A DNA stretch of 64,000 nucleotides from Ustilago trichophora (lineage: Eukaryota > Basidiomycota > Ustilaginomycetes > Ustilaginales > Ustilaginaceae): the NCBI GenBank assembly GCA_900323505.1, contig OOIN01000047.1, positions 558,001 to 622,000 on the forward strand. Reading direction: 5' to 3'. Positions 44,574 through 56,548 of the stretch are shown one piece after another (the stretch's first letter is position 1; each line of letters begins with the position of its first letter). The notes beneath the pieces are model-generated. The model saw only the letters and a list, made by a program, of their open reading frames with translations. It was not told the origin of the DNA and made no database searches. The translations under genes and the position numbers were made by a program.

Positions 44574-44886
44574 TATTGCGGGGGTCGGTCCATGGCGAGT
44601 GTTTTGCAGCCAAGCGTGTTGCGGGGACCAACCAAATTCAGGCGATTTAATGTGTGCTCTTGTTTTCCGGTCAATTTCGATTCGGCAGTGCAGGGCGTAT
44701 GTACAGTATAGAGAGGAGTGTTGTTGCTTCATACGCCACTCTTTTTTTTGTGTGTGTGGGAGTCATCAATTAGCAAGCCAGTTCTCAACCTTTTCGGGGA
44801 ATCTTGTACTTGATCTCCTCTACCACCACCTTGACCACCAATCTAGACAGCCATAGGGTGATAGCACAGGAAAGGACAGAGGGACA
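44355..44886. other. Intergenic space with a long GT repeat
   Basis: Holds the GT microsatellite at about 44507-44571 and TGTACAGTATA at 44700-44710; no gene is seen. Open frames here code only Val/Cys repeats. Confidence 0.6.
44507..44571. repeat. (GT)n microsatellite, over 30 units
   Basis: About 65 bases of almost pure GT between PEX7 and the sideroflexin gene, with one interrupting TAT near the start. Confidence 0.95.
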
Positions 44887-46136
44887 ATGTCGGCATCCGC
44901 GATTTCGACGCCGATCGGTTCGGCCGTAGAGACGACGCCTCTTCTAACGGTGGCACGGCATCGATACAACGTTCATTCGGTGGCCGAATCTTCCACCTCT
45001 GAATACACTCCTGAAAGTGACATGGTGGATATTACCAAGGATCGCTATGATTTGACCACCTTTAAAGGCAGATTGTTGCACTTTGCATCCGTCACGTCTC
45101 CTCTCACTTTGCTCGCCTCGAATGCCGAGTTGAAATCCGCCCAGGAGCTGGTCAAGTCGTACGAGGCCAAGTTCCCTGCCAACCGAACCACTGGCACTTT
45201 CTTTGTGCCCCGATCCGAAGCGCAAAAGTTCTGGAAGGCCAAACAGCTGGTGGATTCTTCGGTTCATCCCGATACCGGAGAGGTGATCCTGTTGCCTTTT
45301 AGAATGGCCGCATTCGTCCCTACCAACCTGCTCGTCGTGGGTGGAATGCTGATGCCCAATCCTACCTTGGCAGGCATCGTCTTTTGGCAGTGGATCAATC
45401 AGTCGCTCAACGTGGCGGTCAACTATTCCAATGCCAACAAGAGCGTTCCCATGAACATGAAGGAAGTTGGACTGGCGTATGCCGCCGCAACAACAAGTGC
45501 AGTCGGAATCGCAGTGGGCATGAGCAGAGGTGTACCAAAGCTCAGAGTCAGTCCAGGTGTCAAGGGCGTATTGACAAGTTTGGTCCCCTTTGTCAGCGTT
45601 GCCAGTGCCGGTATCGTCAACATTAGCTGCATGCGTTGGAAGGAGATCAAGGATGGTGTCGGTGTATACATCCGAGATCACGAAGGTAACAGGCATCAGA
45701 TTGGTGACAGTAGTAAAGCTGGTCAGAGAGCAGTAGCTATGACTGCTGCTTCTCGTGTGCTTACCAACAGTAAGTGATCCTTCTCCCTCTCCTTCTCCCT
45801 CTCTGTCTCTGTTGCAGGCCGAGAATCGATTGGACTAACTTATGATCTCTTGATTTTCAACATTCGTTCATCATGACAGTTCCAACCCTTATCCTGCCTC
45901 CACTGGCACTCAAATTCCTCCAGCGTGCCAAAGTCATCCCCGCTTCGGGTGCCCTCACCCGCGCCGTAGATCTCACCTTGATCGGCACAAGCTTGCTCGT
46001 CTTCCTCCCACCCGCCATCGCAACCTTCCCCCAAGTGGCAAGAATCAACCCCAACCAACTCGAATCCAAATTCCACCACCTCACCGACCAACAAGGAAAC
46101 CCAATCACCGAGGTAGAATTCAACAAGGGCCTCTAG
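44887..46136 (+). CDS. FSF1: Sideroflexin / mitochondrial serine-type carrier (FSF1)
   Basis: Inner mitochondrial membrane protein of the sideroflexin family; human SFXN1 imports serine for one-carbon metabolism, and the yeast relative is Fsf1. Exons 44887-45769 and 45880-46136 flank a 110-nt intron (GTAAGT ... GACAG) and join as T-N-I-P-T-L-I-L-P-P. The 379-residue product shows the family signatures: VHPDTGE, the WxNQSLNVAVNYSNANKS block, and the C-terminal EFNKGL. Several hydrophobic helices lie between about 140 and 350. The N-terminal 55 residues are longer than usual and polar. Confidence 0.93.
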
Positions 46137-46566
46137 AGTCATAAATTCTACACATTCCACATGCACTTAGAGAGAACCACACTGCCATCATATCTTGCAT
46201 GTCCTATCCAAGCAGCTAATGACAGAGACGTGCACGATCAAAGACGCCAAAGCAGACTGTGTGAAAGAAAATCTGTTGAAAGGAAAAATCCATGGAATTG
46301 TTGCAGGGAAAAATGCATGCGACAAGATTTTATTTACACCGACCAATGTTTTGGGGTCAAAAGGAAGAAGCGCTTGTGGGGTAGATTCCATACTACAACA
46401 TGCACGGTGAGAGGAGTGAGTCGCGGAAGCCCAGGTATATGTGTATGTAAAGAGAGAGACAAAAGAGAGCGAGGGAGGGCAATTTTTGGGCCGATGCAGG
46501 GGGGAGGATGCAGGTAAAGCCAATCGTCGCGGTCTCGTATTCAAGCAGCGATCATAGAAGGGACGT
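46137..46566. other. Convergent intergenic space
   Basis: Contains the 3' ends of FSF1 and ERG3, GA-rich near 46450-46480; no gene is recognised. Confidence 0.5.
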
Positions 46567-47763
46567 TTACTTGTTCTTACGAGACTCCTTCCTGATAACG
46601 ACACCCTCGTCGCCACTGGAGGAAGCATCAGAGTGGTCATCCGACGAGCCTGCGTCGGCAGCAGCGGCGGCGGCGACGGCGGCAGCCTTCTTCTTTGCAA
46701 GCGCCGCCTTGTCCTCGAGCGCAGTGACGGCGAGAAGAGGGTCATCTTCTGCCTTGGGAGCGCGGTAGGAGCCACCTACTCGGTCGCAAACGGTAAAGTA
46801 CTGGCCGTAGTTGCAGGTGAAGAAGAGGTGGTGCAAGGTGTGGTGCGAGGGCCCGTTGATGACCTTTTCGAGTGGCGAGTTGCAGATCATGTCCGAGTCG
46901 TGGATCAAGATGCTCCAGAGGTTGACAAAGACAAAGAGGCAGATGGAGACGACGCGGTGGAGAGGGAAGACAAAGGGGAAGATGTGGTAAGGGAGCGACT
47001 GGAAGTAGCCATCGAGAGGGTGGAATGCATGGCTGGCGAATGGAGTGGGGACGAGCCACTTGTGGTGAGGCTTGTGAATGTGCTTGTAGACTCGAGGGTG
47101 GTGCTCGAGCCTGTGAACCCAGTAGATGAGGAAGTCGGTGAAGACGAGGAAAAGTGGAACCGAGAGAACGGCGTAGGCCCAACCGAAGTCCGAGATGTTG
47201 TTGTAAAGTTTGCTGTGACCGCGAACCTCGAGAACAAACCATGGGATTGTGAGGAAGTCGAGGGGGAGGAAAGCACGCATCGACGACTCGATCTCGAGAC
47301 GAACTTGATTCTTGAGGAATCGTGGGTGCTTCTCCATCTCCTTGTTGAAGATGTACTTGTACGAGAGACCGGCAAAGGTGAAGTAGAGGACCAGAATACC
47401 AATGTAGGTGAGGACGAGGAGAGAGATGGTCTGACGGACAATGTTGTCCCTTGGCAAGGCCGATACGTTCTGGAGTGCAGACCAGTCGACGTTGTGGCCG
47501 CTCAATGAGGAGGAAACGGCATCCTTGAGCACAGTGTTGGCGAACCACTGGGAAGGTGCGAAAGCGGATGTGCTAGCGGAAGCAGCCCATGATGTGGCGT
47601 CCTTGAGACCAAGCAAGGATGTAAAGTTGGATGCCGAGGATGAGGAAGCGAGGGATGCGAACGCGGAAGGGTCTTTGGCGATAGAACGAGGGAGTGCTGG
47701 CCAGGCTGCGGCCCAGACCTTGTCGAGGGCGTAAGTATCGGCAATCTCTAATACGAGATCCAT
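46567..47763 (-). CDS. ERG3: Delta(7)-sterol C5(6)-desaturase Erg3
   Basis: ER membrane di-iron oxygenase of late ergosterol synthesis (episterol to the 5,7-diene). The three histidine boxes are intact: HRLEHH (residues 217-222), HKPHHK a few residues later, and HHTLHH near the C-terminus. Hydrophobic helices precede box 1, with one pair between the boxes. The block SGHNVDWSALQNVSALPRDN type opening and NKEMEKHPRFLKNQ are typical of fungal Erg3. Of the 398 residues, the last 45 are a low-complexity Lys/Ala then Ser/Asp tail ending in a basic RKNK, which may be an ER-retention-like dilysine variant. Single exon, ATG at 47763. Confidence 0.93.
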   Translation of the reverse strand: MDLVLEIADTYALDKVWAAAWPALPRSIAKDPSAFASLASSSSASNFTSLLGLKDATSWAASASTSAFAPSQWFANTVLKDAVSSSLSGHNVDWSALQNVSALPRDNIVRQTISLLVLTYIGILVLYFTFAGLSYKYIFNKEMEKHPRFLKNQVRLEIESSMRAFLPLDFLTIPWFVLEVRGHSKLYNNISDFGWAYAVLSVPLFLVFTDFLIYWVHRLEHHPRVYKHIHKPHHKWLVPTPFASHAFHPLDGYFQSLPYHIFPFVFPLHRVVSICLFVFVNLWSILIHDSDMICNSPLEKVINGPSHHTLHHLFFTCNYGQYFTVCDRVGGSYRAPKAEDDPLLAVTALEDKAALAKKKAAAVAAAAAADAGSSDDHSDASSSGDEGVVIRKESRKNK

Positions 47764-49914
47764 GATGAAGAAAATAGGCGTATGTGGGGTGTTACCGTCC
47801 GCTTGGGTTCGGTCCAGAGATTCGGTGGTGGAGACGCTTCGCGTGGGATATGAAGCGGTGGTTTAGGATGGTGGGTGCCTTAACAAACAACGGTGTGTGC
47901 TGGCAGTGATGAATCCAACGATGGGCTAACTTTGACCGTTTGACTATCCACCAAAAAAAAAGAAGTTGAGATCGTGACAACCGCGATGTGATGTCGAGCC
48001 TTGTTCGCCACTGATGTCGTGAGGCGGAGAAGTTTGTCTATAGATCAAACCCGATTGTCGAGGAAATGCTGTGTGGATAGCGACTCGTGATGGTCCTGAT
48101 GGAGCAGGAAAGGATGAAGGGGTAGAGGATCAAGGATGATGGATGAATGATGGTGGATGAGGATGATGTTGGGACACAAGATGGAACGATGCACAAGCCA
48201 AAGTCATGAGAATGTACAGATTCGGTGGCGGGAAAGCCGAAGGAATAGGCACACACACACACATAAAGAACGGCTAAGTTGGTCGAGTTTTGTGTTGGCG
48301 ACCTGGAGCAGACAACAACATTTTTCTAGATTGGAGAGCACTGGCCGGTCCAAGCTCCGCCGAGAGAAGAGTGCAGTCAGATACAACACGCAGGCACTCC
48401 GTGGCGATGCATTCTGCACTGAATTGACCGAGCACCTACAAGGTCAGGCCACCACTCTACTACATGTACTGTACAGTACAGTAACTCATGACAGGTGATA
48501 CTTCGCTTTCAACGGGATCACACCTCTGCTACTGTACTGTACTCGACAGTACTGTATAACAAGTAGGCGCAGCTACCGATTTGCTCAAGCGGTCAGTTAG
48601 CAGCGCAACTGCAGAGATACCAAGGTCTTCGGTGCTTCGGACCACATGAGCATCCTTTTTTGTTGTTTAAGGCACTAGAGCAGAGAATAGAGAGCAATGC
48701 TCAAAATCTGGTGATTCTGGTCGTTTTTCTTGGACGAAACTCGCGTCAAACAAGGCGAAAAAGTGAAAATCTTTCCGTGCTTGCGTGCGTTTTGGTGCGT
48801 GGGCCTTCATTTCATGTTTGCAGCGCAGCGGCAATCACCTTCCGGCCTCTCCCTCGCCCTCTCCCCACTCTCTGGAAGAAAGATTTTCAGCGCGAATTTT
48901 TCAAAACAAGCAGCAGCCTAGCCAGCTCAAAGCAAGAAACACGAAACACCGAATTTCTACAAAATTTGCAAAAAGAGACACACACAACTGACCACTGTTC
49001 GCGAACCCTGTCCCGGTCCCTGTTCTTGTCCCTGTTTCTTGTGGTCCCTTTGATCGCCCTCTCTGAAGAAACACTCTGTTTCATGCAGCGTGCAAATTTC
49101 AAAGAAGAAATACGCCTCTCTTTACTTCATTTCAAATCCCAGAGAGAGAACAAAGCTTGTGATTGAAACAAGACTCATTTGGCGCGTGTCACACGCTTTC
49201 TTTTTCCCCCTTCAGTTCAAGCCTCCAACAACAAACGCGTCTTGGCCTCGCAAATCATCCCATCCACAAAGACCGCTTGGACCAATCCTTTTCGGTCGAC
49301 TGCCACTCGATCTCGTGACATTTTCTCTCCTTGACCTTGTGACCCGCTCAATTGACCGATTCACACACCGAGCAGACGAGTAGAATTGGCTCCTCAACCC
49401 ATGGGTACCCAACCTCTGATCAACCACATCGCTTAGCTCACTGATACCTCCAGCTGACTAGGCGACGAGCACCGCTGAATTCGTGTGGCGTTGTACCCAG
49501 TTTTATGGTTCTTCTGCCGCAAACGAGACGACAATCATCGAAAATGTTGAGCGTCATGGTGCTGGAGGAGGCTCAAAGTGGGGGCAGACGGGCGAGGGTC
49601 GTCAATAACTGAACGCCGACTCTACGGCTTTCGACTCATGGTAAGCGTGCATCGCTTCGGACGGGCTTGTTGTATAATCAGATAAGTCCATCAATACCCG
49701 GCGGCAAATTGCCAGAAAGAAAATAAATCTGCGGCGAGGCAAATCGGAAAGAGACGTGTAAAAATCGGGCGATGGGATGTTGTCCGACTTCCGACATTTT
49801 GAAATCTTCTCCACTTGGCAGCAAGAAGGTCTTGAATGACTCCCACTCTCCCTCTCACTCTCCCTCCTTCCTAAGTTCAGCACGTATCTGATACCCTGCT
49901 CTGCTCGATTCAGC
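47764..49914. other. Divergent intergenic region between ERG3 and HIS2
   Basis: No gene is supported. A dense cluster of TACTGTA/TACAGTA motif copies lies at 48466-48484 and 48529-48560. A CA repeat is at about 48250-48262 and a CT-rich stretch at 49847-49870 just before HIS2. Confidence 0.6.
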
Positions 49915-50964
49915 ATGCCTCACTCACATCACTCTCACAGCGGTCAGTTCTGCTCGCATGCCAAGGACACGCTCTCGCAAGTACTGCAGCGCGCCCAATC
50001 ACTCGGTTTCACCCATTTCCACTTGAGCGAGCATGTCCCCAGACAAAACACTTCCGAACTCTACCCTGAAGAACTTGAGGCCAACCTGACACCACAGACA
50101 CTTAGAATCACCTTTGGTGACTATCTGACCGAGGCGCGAAGGCTGCAAAAGCAGCACAAAGAGTCACTCCACATTCTTGTCGGTTGCGAGTCGGAAAACA
50201 TCACCAGTCCAGGCACGCTCGATTATCTCACCGAGGTGCTTGGAAGCGATCGCAATTCCGAACCCGGACTCATCGGTAAAGGTGTCGTAGACTATATCGT
50301 CGGATCACTCCATCATACTCACTCGATACCCATCGACTTCGACCGCGAGACCTTCGACCGTTCTATCGCCAGCTTCGAGAAGGACTCGACTACCAACAAA
50401 CTCACAAATGCTCACCTAAGACTCGTTGACCAGTACCTCGACGATCAGATGGAAGTCATGCAACGGCTCAAGCCAGAAGTCATTGGTCATTTTGACTTGT
50501 TTCGCCTCTTCACTCCGGAGCTCAAGCTCAAAGCGTCCCAGGTGTGGAGCAAGGTCGAGAGGAATATAAGCTTCGCAGTCGAGTATGGGGCCTTGTTCGA
50601 ATGCAATGCAGCCGCATTTCGCAAAGGTTGGAACACCTCGTATCCGGCCAAAGAGATCTTGGACCTTATTCTGAGCATGGGTGGAAGGTTGTGCCTGTCA
50701 GATGACTCGCACGGCGTACAGGCTGTTGGGCTCAATTATCTTCGTATGAGACAGTATCTAATCGATTCGGGCGTCGATAGAATTTGGTATCTCGAAAAGA
50801 ATTCATCAACATCCTTTTCGACAATCGGTGACTCAAGCGTTACTCACAGCAGCAGCGCACCAACACGATTCCCAAGAGGCACAGTTGCCAAATCGATGGG
50901 GCCCGAGTGGAAGACACACCCCTTCTGGACCACTTTTGCAGCCGCCCTTGAAGGCCAACAATAG
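49915..50964 (+). CDS. HIS2: Histidinol-phosphatase (PHP family)
   Basis: Cytosolic metal-dependent phosphatase of histidine biosynthesis, converting L-histidinol phosphate to L-histidinol. PHP metal-site motifs are visible: N-terminal HSHHSHSGQFC with H-x-H pairs, HLSEHVPR, a Glu in GCESENI, GSLHHTHSIPID, GHFDLFR and the C-terminal DDSHG. 349 residues, close to yeast His2 (335). Single exon, ATG in context CAGCATGCC. The C-terminal 60 residues are variable. The gene converges on RPA49 with 224 bp between the stop codons. Confidence 0.93.
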   Translation: MPHSHHSHSGQFCSHAKDTLSQVLQRAQSLGFTHFHLSEHVPRQNTSELYPEELEANLTPQTLRITFGDYLTEARRLQKQHKESLHILVGCESENITSPGTLDYLTEVLGSDRNSEPGLIGKGVVDYIVGSLHHTHSIPIDFDRETFDRSIASFEKDSTTNKLTNAHLRLVDQYLDDQMEVMQRLKPEVIGHFDLFRLFTPELKLKASQVWSKVERNISFAVEYGALFECNAAAFRKGWNTSYPAKEILDLILSMGGRLCLSDDSHGVQAVGLNYLRMRQYLIDSGVDRIWYLEKNSSTSFSTIGDSSVTHSSSAPTRFPRGTVAKSMGPEWKTHPFWTTFAAALEGQQ

Positions 50965-51188
50965 ATCTCATCTACAACTTGTCACCTCAAATTAGAACTC
51001 ATCATACCCAGTCGATACATCAGATTGCACATCCATCTCTCCGTGACTTAATAGACGCACAGTGCACAGCATCAAGCCGTCTCCTTTTTTTTTCGACCAT
51101 CAAAGAATCCTTGAATTGGTGCAAATCGAGGCATATACATGATCAGTGTGTGAGAGGTAAAAAGACCCCGCATGTGTCTGTTGGTGGC

Positions 51189-52757
51189 TCACTTGCGTCC
51201 GCCAGCCTTGCCCTTCCTCGGTTGGGGCAACGTGAATGGTGTCTTGAGCACCATGCGCTTCTCGCCGCCCACCACGGCCGATGTGCATCCGAGCGTTCGG
51301 AAGAGCTCGCGCAGCGTGGCCGGAGTAATGTTGCAGTTGCGCGCCAGCTTGTCGTGGTCGACGGAAAAGTTGTCGAGATGAAGTGCAAGTGCGCACATGT
51401 AGGCGAGCACTTTGGTCTGGTGGAAAGCCGACATGACGGCACGATCCGAGTTGGCAGGTGTCTCGGTGAAAGTGGCGAGGATGGCCTTGATGATGCGCTT
51501 GTTGGCGTCCTCGCCGTCGAGTTTGAGGCTGCTGATGAGTTTGCCGCGCTGCGAGACGGATTTGGGATGGCTTTGGATGTACCACAGCAGAGACATGTAG
51601 TAGGCGATGCGTACTTTATCCTTGGCATCTTCTTTATCCTCGGTAGCGCCGAGGGCGGGCATCATCATGACATCGTCGTCAGCATTGCCGGCATTGCCAG
51701 CGTCGTCATCGTCGTCATCGTCATCAAAGGTGGTGTGCTTCTTGCTGCTACCGCCAGACAGGTGCGAGCTGCGCTGCAAGTTGTCCACCAGACGCGACCA
51801 GATCCAGGCAGGGAACTCCTTGGAATAAGGAATGTACTCCTTGAGTGTCTCCTCATCGTTGACGTTGTCAATAAGCTTCTGTATCGGCAGCGAGTTGAAG
51901 ATGTCTGTGGGGATGAGATCCGAGATGCGATACGCTTCGGCAGGATGCTTGGCGTCGAGGTTGGCAGGCGGCATGGGTCGAGAAGAGGTGGACGAAGCAA
52001 GCACTTCATCCAACGAGGGCAAGGAAGCAAGGTTGTTCTGAATACCGCCGGTGAAGTCGTCCAGAATCAGATCCATATTGGCAGTGTCGACCTTCATACG
52101 GTCCTGATTTCTGGCGTTGGCCTTCTGCTTGCGGTTACCGAAGGCATCGCCAAGTGCCCTACGGGCCAATGTCATCTCGTTGTAGTCGGCGAATGTGCGT
52201 GTGCTCGAAATGGAAGAGAGCGAGCTGTTGGCCTTGATCGATCTGGCAACCTGGAAGGTGGGCACAGCACGCAATGTAACCGAGCTGCTGGAAGGGTCGT
52301 AGACTCCGACCATGTATTCACCAGTGTAGCCTCTGGCTTCGGCGCTGCTACCAAACTCAAAGTTGTTACCGACATAGGCAATGGTATCGGTCTCTCCTGC
52401 AAGCAACAGCCTCTCATCGGCGTCGCCGGTGTGGGCGCCGGTCTCGTCTGGTAGTCCATCGGCACGATAGAGGCTGAACTTGGTGGAAGGTGCGGGGTTG
52501 TAGTCGGCAAATGAGGCGAAAGCGGCACCCGAGCTGCTAAGGTGCTTGAAGGCGGATCCGTTCACTTTCAGAGTGGCCTGACCGGCTCCAGCCTTGCGCT
52601 TGCCTTTGGAGGATGAAGAGGTAGCATCAGTGGAGGAGGAAGAGGCTGCTGCTGCTGAGGAGGAAGATTTCTTGGACTTCTTGGGCGAAGCATCCGAAGA
52701 CGACGACTTGGACTTTCGCTTTGCGTCCTTGGCAGGACTGGATGCGTCTTTCGACAT
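51189..52757 (-). CDS. RPA49: RNA polymerase I subunit A49 (Rpa49)
   Basis: Subunit of nucleolar RNA polymerase I; with A34.5 it forms a TFIIF-like module and its C-terminal tandem winged helix binds DNA like TFIIE. After a basic, Ser/Lys-rich 60-residue head, the dimerisation part runs to about 170 (FSLYRADG, YVGNNFEFG, YMVGVYDP, LRAVPTFQVARSI). A linker follows, then the winged-helix part from about 275 (RISDLIPTDIFNSLPI) to LRELFRTLGC and the end PFTLPQPRKG. An Asp run (TTFDDDDDDDDAG) interrupts this part. The open frame reaches 52832 from a TTG; the ATG at 52757 begins MSKDASS. 522 residues. Confidence 0.9.
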   Translation of the reverse strand: MSKDASSPAKDAKRKSKSSSSDASPKKSKKSSSSAAAASSSSTDATSSSSKGKRKAGAGQATLKVNGSAFKHLSSSGAAFASFADYNPAPSTKFSLYRADGLPDETGAHTGDADERLLLAGETDTIAYVGNNFEFGSSAEARGYTGEYMVGVYDPSSSSVTLRAVPTFQVARSIKANSSLSSISSTRTFADYNEMTLARRALGDAFGNRKQKANARNQDRMKVDTANMDLILDDFTGGIQNNLASLPSLDEVLASSTSSRPMPPANLDAKHPAEAYRISDLIPTDIFNSLPIQKLIDNVNDEETLKEYIPYSKEFPAWIWSRLVDNLQRSSHLSGGSSKKHTTFDDDDDDDDAGNAGNADDDVMMMPALGATEDKEDAKDKVRIAYYMSLLWYIQSHPKSVSQRGKLISSLKLDGEDANKRIIKAILATFTETPANSDRAVMSAFHQTKVLAYMCALALHLDNFSVDHDKLARNCNITPATLRELFRTLGCTSAVVGGEKRMVLKTPFTLPQPRKGKAGGRK

Positions 52758-53426
52758 GGTGAATCCTGGCGCGGTTGCTGGGAACTGGAAGACGGTGAGT
52801 AGGGAGGGTAGTGGATCGAGAATGAGCAACAATGGTTCATGTGATTCATTCGTTCAGATAGTGCTCGACCAGCTGGTTTGACAAAAAATTCCACAACTTC
52901 CTTCGAGCTGCATGGACACCGAAGAAAAAATTGCCTCCTCTTTCATTATTACAAATGCTGACATAAGCTACGTGCAAGTCGACGGTAATCTAACATCAGT
53001 AGAAATTCCGCCAGTGTGGAGTCACACCAAGCCACAATGCAATTAGTGTTAGCACCGGCCAGGTTATAAAGACTGATCAACTCGTCTTTCCGATGTTCTG
53101 TACAACGTTCATAAACCTTTCTTGGCAATGACTTCAGTGCAGGATGAGCAGCAGCAGCAACACAGCCTCGGGCATGACCACCGCCGACTTGCCTAGAGAG
53201 AGAGAGAGAGTAGGGCTTTTCTGAGTTCGAGACTTGAAGATGTACCGCGTTCCCATATTCATGCTTTCTTGCTAGTTAGCCGCCGTTGGGATCTTTATCT
53301 GGCGGCGGCTCCCAATTGAACCAGTAAACTTACGCCTTTCAAAGGCTGGACCGTTGGAGCGGGGCTCAATTTTTCTTGACTTTGGGCCAAGCGAACTTGT
53401 GGCCGCCACTGACCCAAGCCAAGAAG

Positions 53427-53471
<45 letters not shown>
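53427..53471. repeat. Poly(A) run of 45 bases
   Basis: Uninterrupted A45 preceded by AAGAAG. It is the longest homopolymer in the window, and I see no retroelement body attached to it. Confidence 0.95.
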
Positions 53472-53473
<2 letters not shown>

Positions 53474-56400
53474 CTTCTTCTTGTTGTACTGTAAGTTCGA
53501 ATTCATGGCTGGAGCTACAGTAGGTGTGGATGCCAAGATGTGGCCAGCTTGAAATGATGAGATGGTTGATGACAGTTGCTTGGCAGTCACTTTGCAGCGG
53601 CGCCGGTACAAGCGCAGAATGACTGCGTAGATGCTGCTTCCGACACCGACACTTTCTAGTAACACTAAGTTAAGATGAAGAGGCGGCTATCTGCCTGGCG
53701 AGATGCACGAAATTTGCCTAAGCGAAGAGGGCACGCAAATTTACAACCGAGCAACTACTATGGCACCTCTGATGCGGGAAAGAACCTGCCGCAGCTGATC
53801 AGAGACTAGGCATCCCATTGCCTAACCGAGCGTCTGTAGCGTCGGGCTACCAGACAAAGTCGTTTCAGGGTCTGATGTGTGCAGTACAAGCGAATCGGGG
53901 CTGACAGAGAATCAGGGGACCCAAAAAAGAAGCTTTGACCTGCTCGGAAACGGTCTTGATTTTTTTCGGGCGCTGCTGCAAAGGCGAGATCCTGCGATCC
54001 ACCCCACTCTTGCCCGTCTCGACTCGCTCCCGACGCCAAGTATGCACTCCACACAGTACGGAGGAGCGTGATGGATGGATTTTGCCCATTGCTAATCATA
54101 GACACAATCTAGCATCGTGGCGTCGATCATCCTAGCATAATACAGTCAAAAGAGGCAATTAGCAAGCCGTTGCAGCCGCGGCATTCCTCTTGCACTTCTG
54201 ACGGGCAGCAAAATGAAACGTCAAGCTGTGACGTGCCACAACGCGACCCGCTGCCGCTCTTTGTGAGATTTCGCGCTTGGCAATGCACGCTTGCAAATGT
54301 TTCTAGACCGGGCCACACACTGTAATTTCTACAGTACACAACACACAACAAACCCCTTGTTCAGGGTCTACCAATCTCGGGAAAGCCAACCAGCTAACCA
54401 GCCAGCCAGGCAGGTATTCGGAGGCTAGATCGCTCGCTTGGGTCCATTTGCACTGCACGCTAGTTGTTTGCACATTTTTATCCTATCGGACCTAGACCGC
54501 TGCGACTTAGCCTCTCTTATAGGGAGCAACCCGAGTAGCAGGAGAAGAGTGCAGTATCGACACGATCGTAATTTATCCATCAGCATGATGTGATCGAATG
54601 TCAGATTTCTGCACTCTTCTCAAAGAGCAAGAATAAGCAAATCATGGCTCATGTGTGGGATGGAAGGAATGGCTGTCCAAAAGCGGTGCAGCGGTCGGTC
54701 ACTGCAAAGAGAATTAGCCGATTCTCTGCCAGACTGGTATGATTGCAGAAAAATAAGATAAATAATAACAGTAAAAAGAAAAATCCAACCTGCATTCGGC
54801 TAACATTTTTGGCAGGCCTCAAAATGAGACTGCAAAAGGGCAGTGGAGCACTTGAAATGGTTTATGCACAACTGAGACAGCATACCAGCAGATGTCTCAC
54901 ATTGCCGGCTACAAGGTCCCCTCTGGGGCTTGCATCAGCGCACTTGACCAGTCTTCTTCGAGTCCTTGCTATCTTCCTCCTTCGCGCACAGCTTTGGCAA
55001 TCCACACTGTCTGAGCTCACTGTACTCTCGTCCCACTCTGGCACCATCCTGTAACATTCCGCAGGCTGCTGCCATGATCAGGAATTCGGTGCAAGTCCGC
55101 GCAAATCAGATTCAATTGGCGCTGTTCCATGCAGTCGTACGGTCAGAAAAGTGGAAAGTGAGCAGCGCTTAAGTCCAGTTGGTTGATTTTCATACCCATC
55201 CTTTTTCCACACTTACAAGCTACATCGACGACGACGACGACGACGAAGAAGAAGAAGCACCATAGATCCCAGGGAGAGCCGGCTCTCCATTTGCAAACAA
55301 AACCTCCAATGCAAAGAATCGATTCGAATCCAACCCAGAGCCAAAAGGGAGGCTTGCTCCATGAAAAGAAGCGACCACGACTCGACTGCTCGATTTGTAG
55401 CCTCCTCGTTGCATGATAGCCTGGCTCGGTCGACGCGGTCTCAGCCTCGTTCGCAACCCTCTTTCCTGGCTCCGTGCATTGCCATTGTACAATTATCCTG
55501 TGCCATACACATTATCGCCTCGCCGACACCCGCGATCCCACCTTGACACAGACAGTCGATTCAAGGCAGCCAGTCAATTTTGGGTTTGCAATACAGAGAG
55601 CAAGCGTCGCAATCTGAGACAAGATTCTTTCTTAACCGCAACTGGTTTTTGCTCGTGGCTGTCATGAGCCCCGCTTGTACAGCTCGCCAATCTGGTCCGC
55701 TGGGACCGCTTCCACTTCCACCACTGATCGAGACGGCCAGCCGTCGCCGCTTGCCTGAAGGACGGAAAAAAGTGCAATTCTGTAATTGTGTACAATCTGC
55801 CTGCGAACGCCATCCCCTTGCTGTCGGGTTGTCTCGCCTGTTTCGATTACTACTCCGGCTCGCCCTTGCCTCCTCCGTTTTTCGTGCCTATGTGTTTCCC
55901 CTTCTCCCTCCTCATGCACCCGTCTAAGTGGCTCTGTGTTAGCCGCCATCTGGTTTCAGCTTTGTGTGGTACAATGTCAGTACTGTAACAGCTCCAAATC
56001 GAGTCTCAGCCTGTACCGGCCTGCGTTTCTTTGCCTCTTCTTCGAACTTGGCAGTCGGCCGCGTTTGGGTGTCTCACATTTGAGCGAGCGGCGGTTGCCC
56101 GTTTTGCTGGACGCGATGCGACTCTGCGCACTTGCGACCGCACATCTATCTGACCTCGGTCAATTCCGCTCTCTCCGTCAACATGGGCCCATCGACACAC
56201 CGCACAGCTACAGGTAGCTTTTTACGTTGAGACAGCGAGCCAATTCAATCTGCTCGTTTTTGTCTCTGCTCTGCTCTGTTTGACCTCAGTCCATGCTCAT
56301 GCTCATGCAATCCATCGTCCGAGATCAGGCCGGAGTTTTGCCTGTAGCTTGCCCTTTGTCACCTCATGCGCCGTCTGTGACTTACGGTCTTCGCTCGGCT

Positions 56401-56517
56401 TGCCCTGTTGTAATGGCTTTACTGGCTGATGGACTGATGGACTGACAAACCGGCCGAACGTCGATCCCGTTTCTGGAGAAAGCAAACTAAATGATAAAGA
56501 AAGAAGAGAAAGAGACC

Positions 56518-56544
<27 letters not shown>
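56518..56544. repeat. Poly(A) run of 27 bases
   Basis: Uninterrupted A27 in the long space upstream of med1. Confidence 0.9.

Positions 56545-56548
<4 letters not shown>

Noticed and set aside
44431..44856. Open frames coding Val/Cys or His/Thr repeats over the GT tract
   Set aside because: Pure translation of the microsatellite.
53366..53665. A 99-codon minus frame with a Phe run
   Set aside because: The Phe run is the A45 tract read backwards; no other support.
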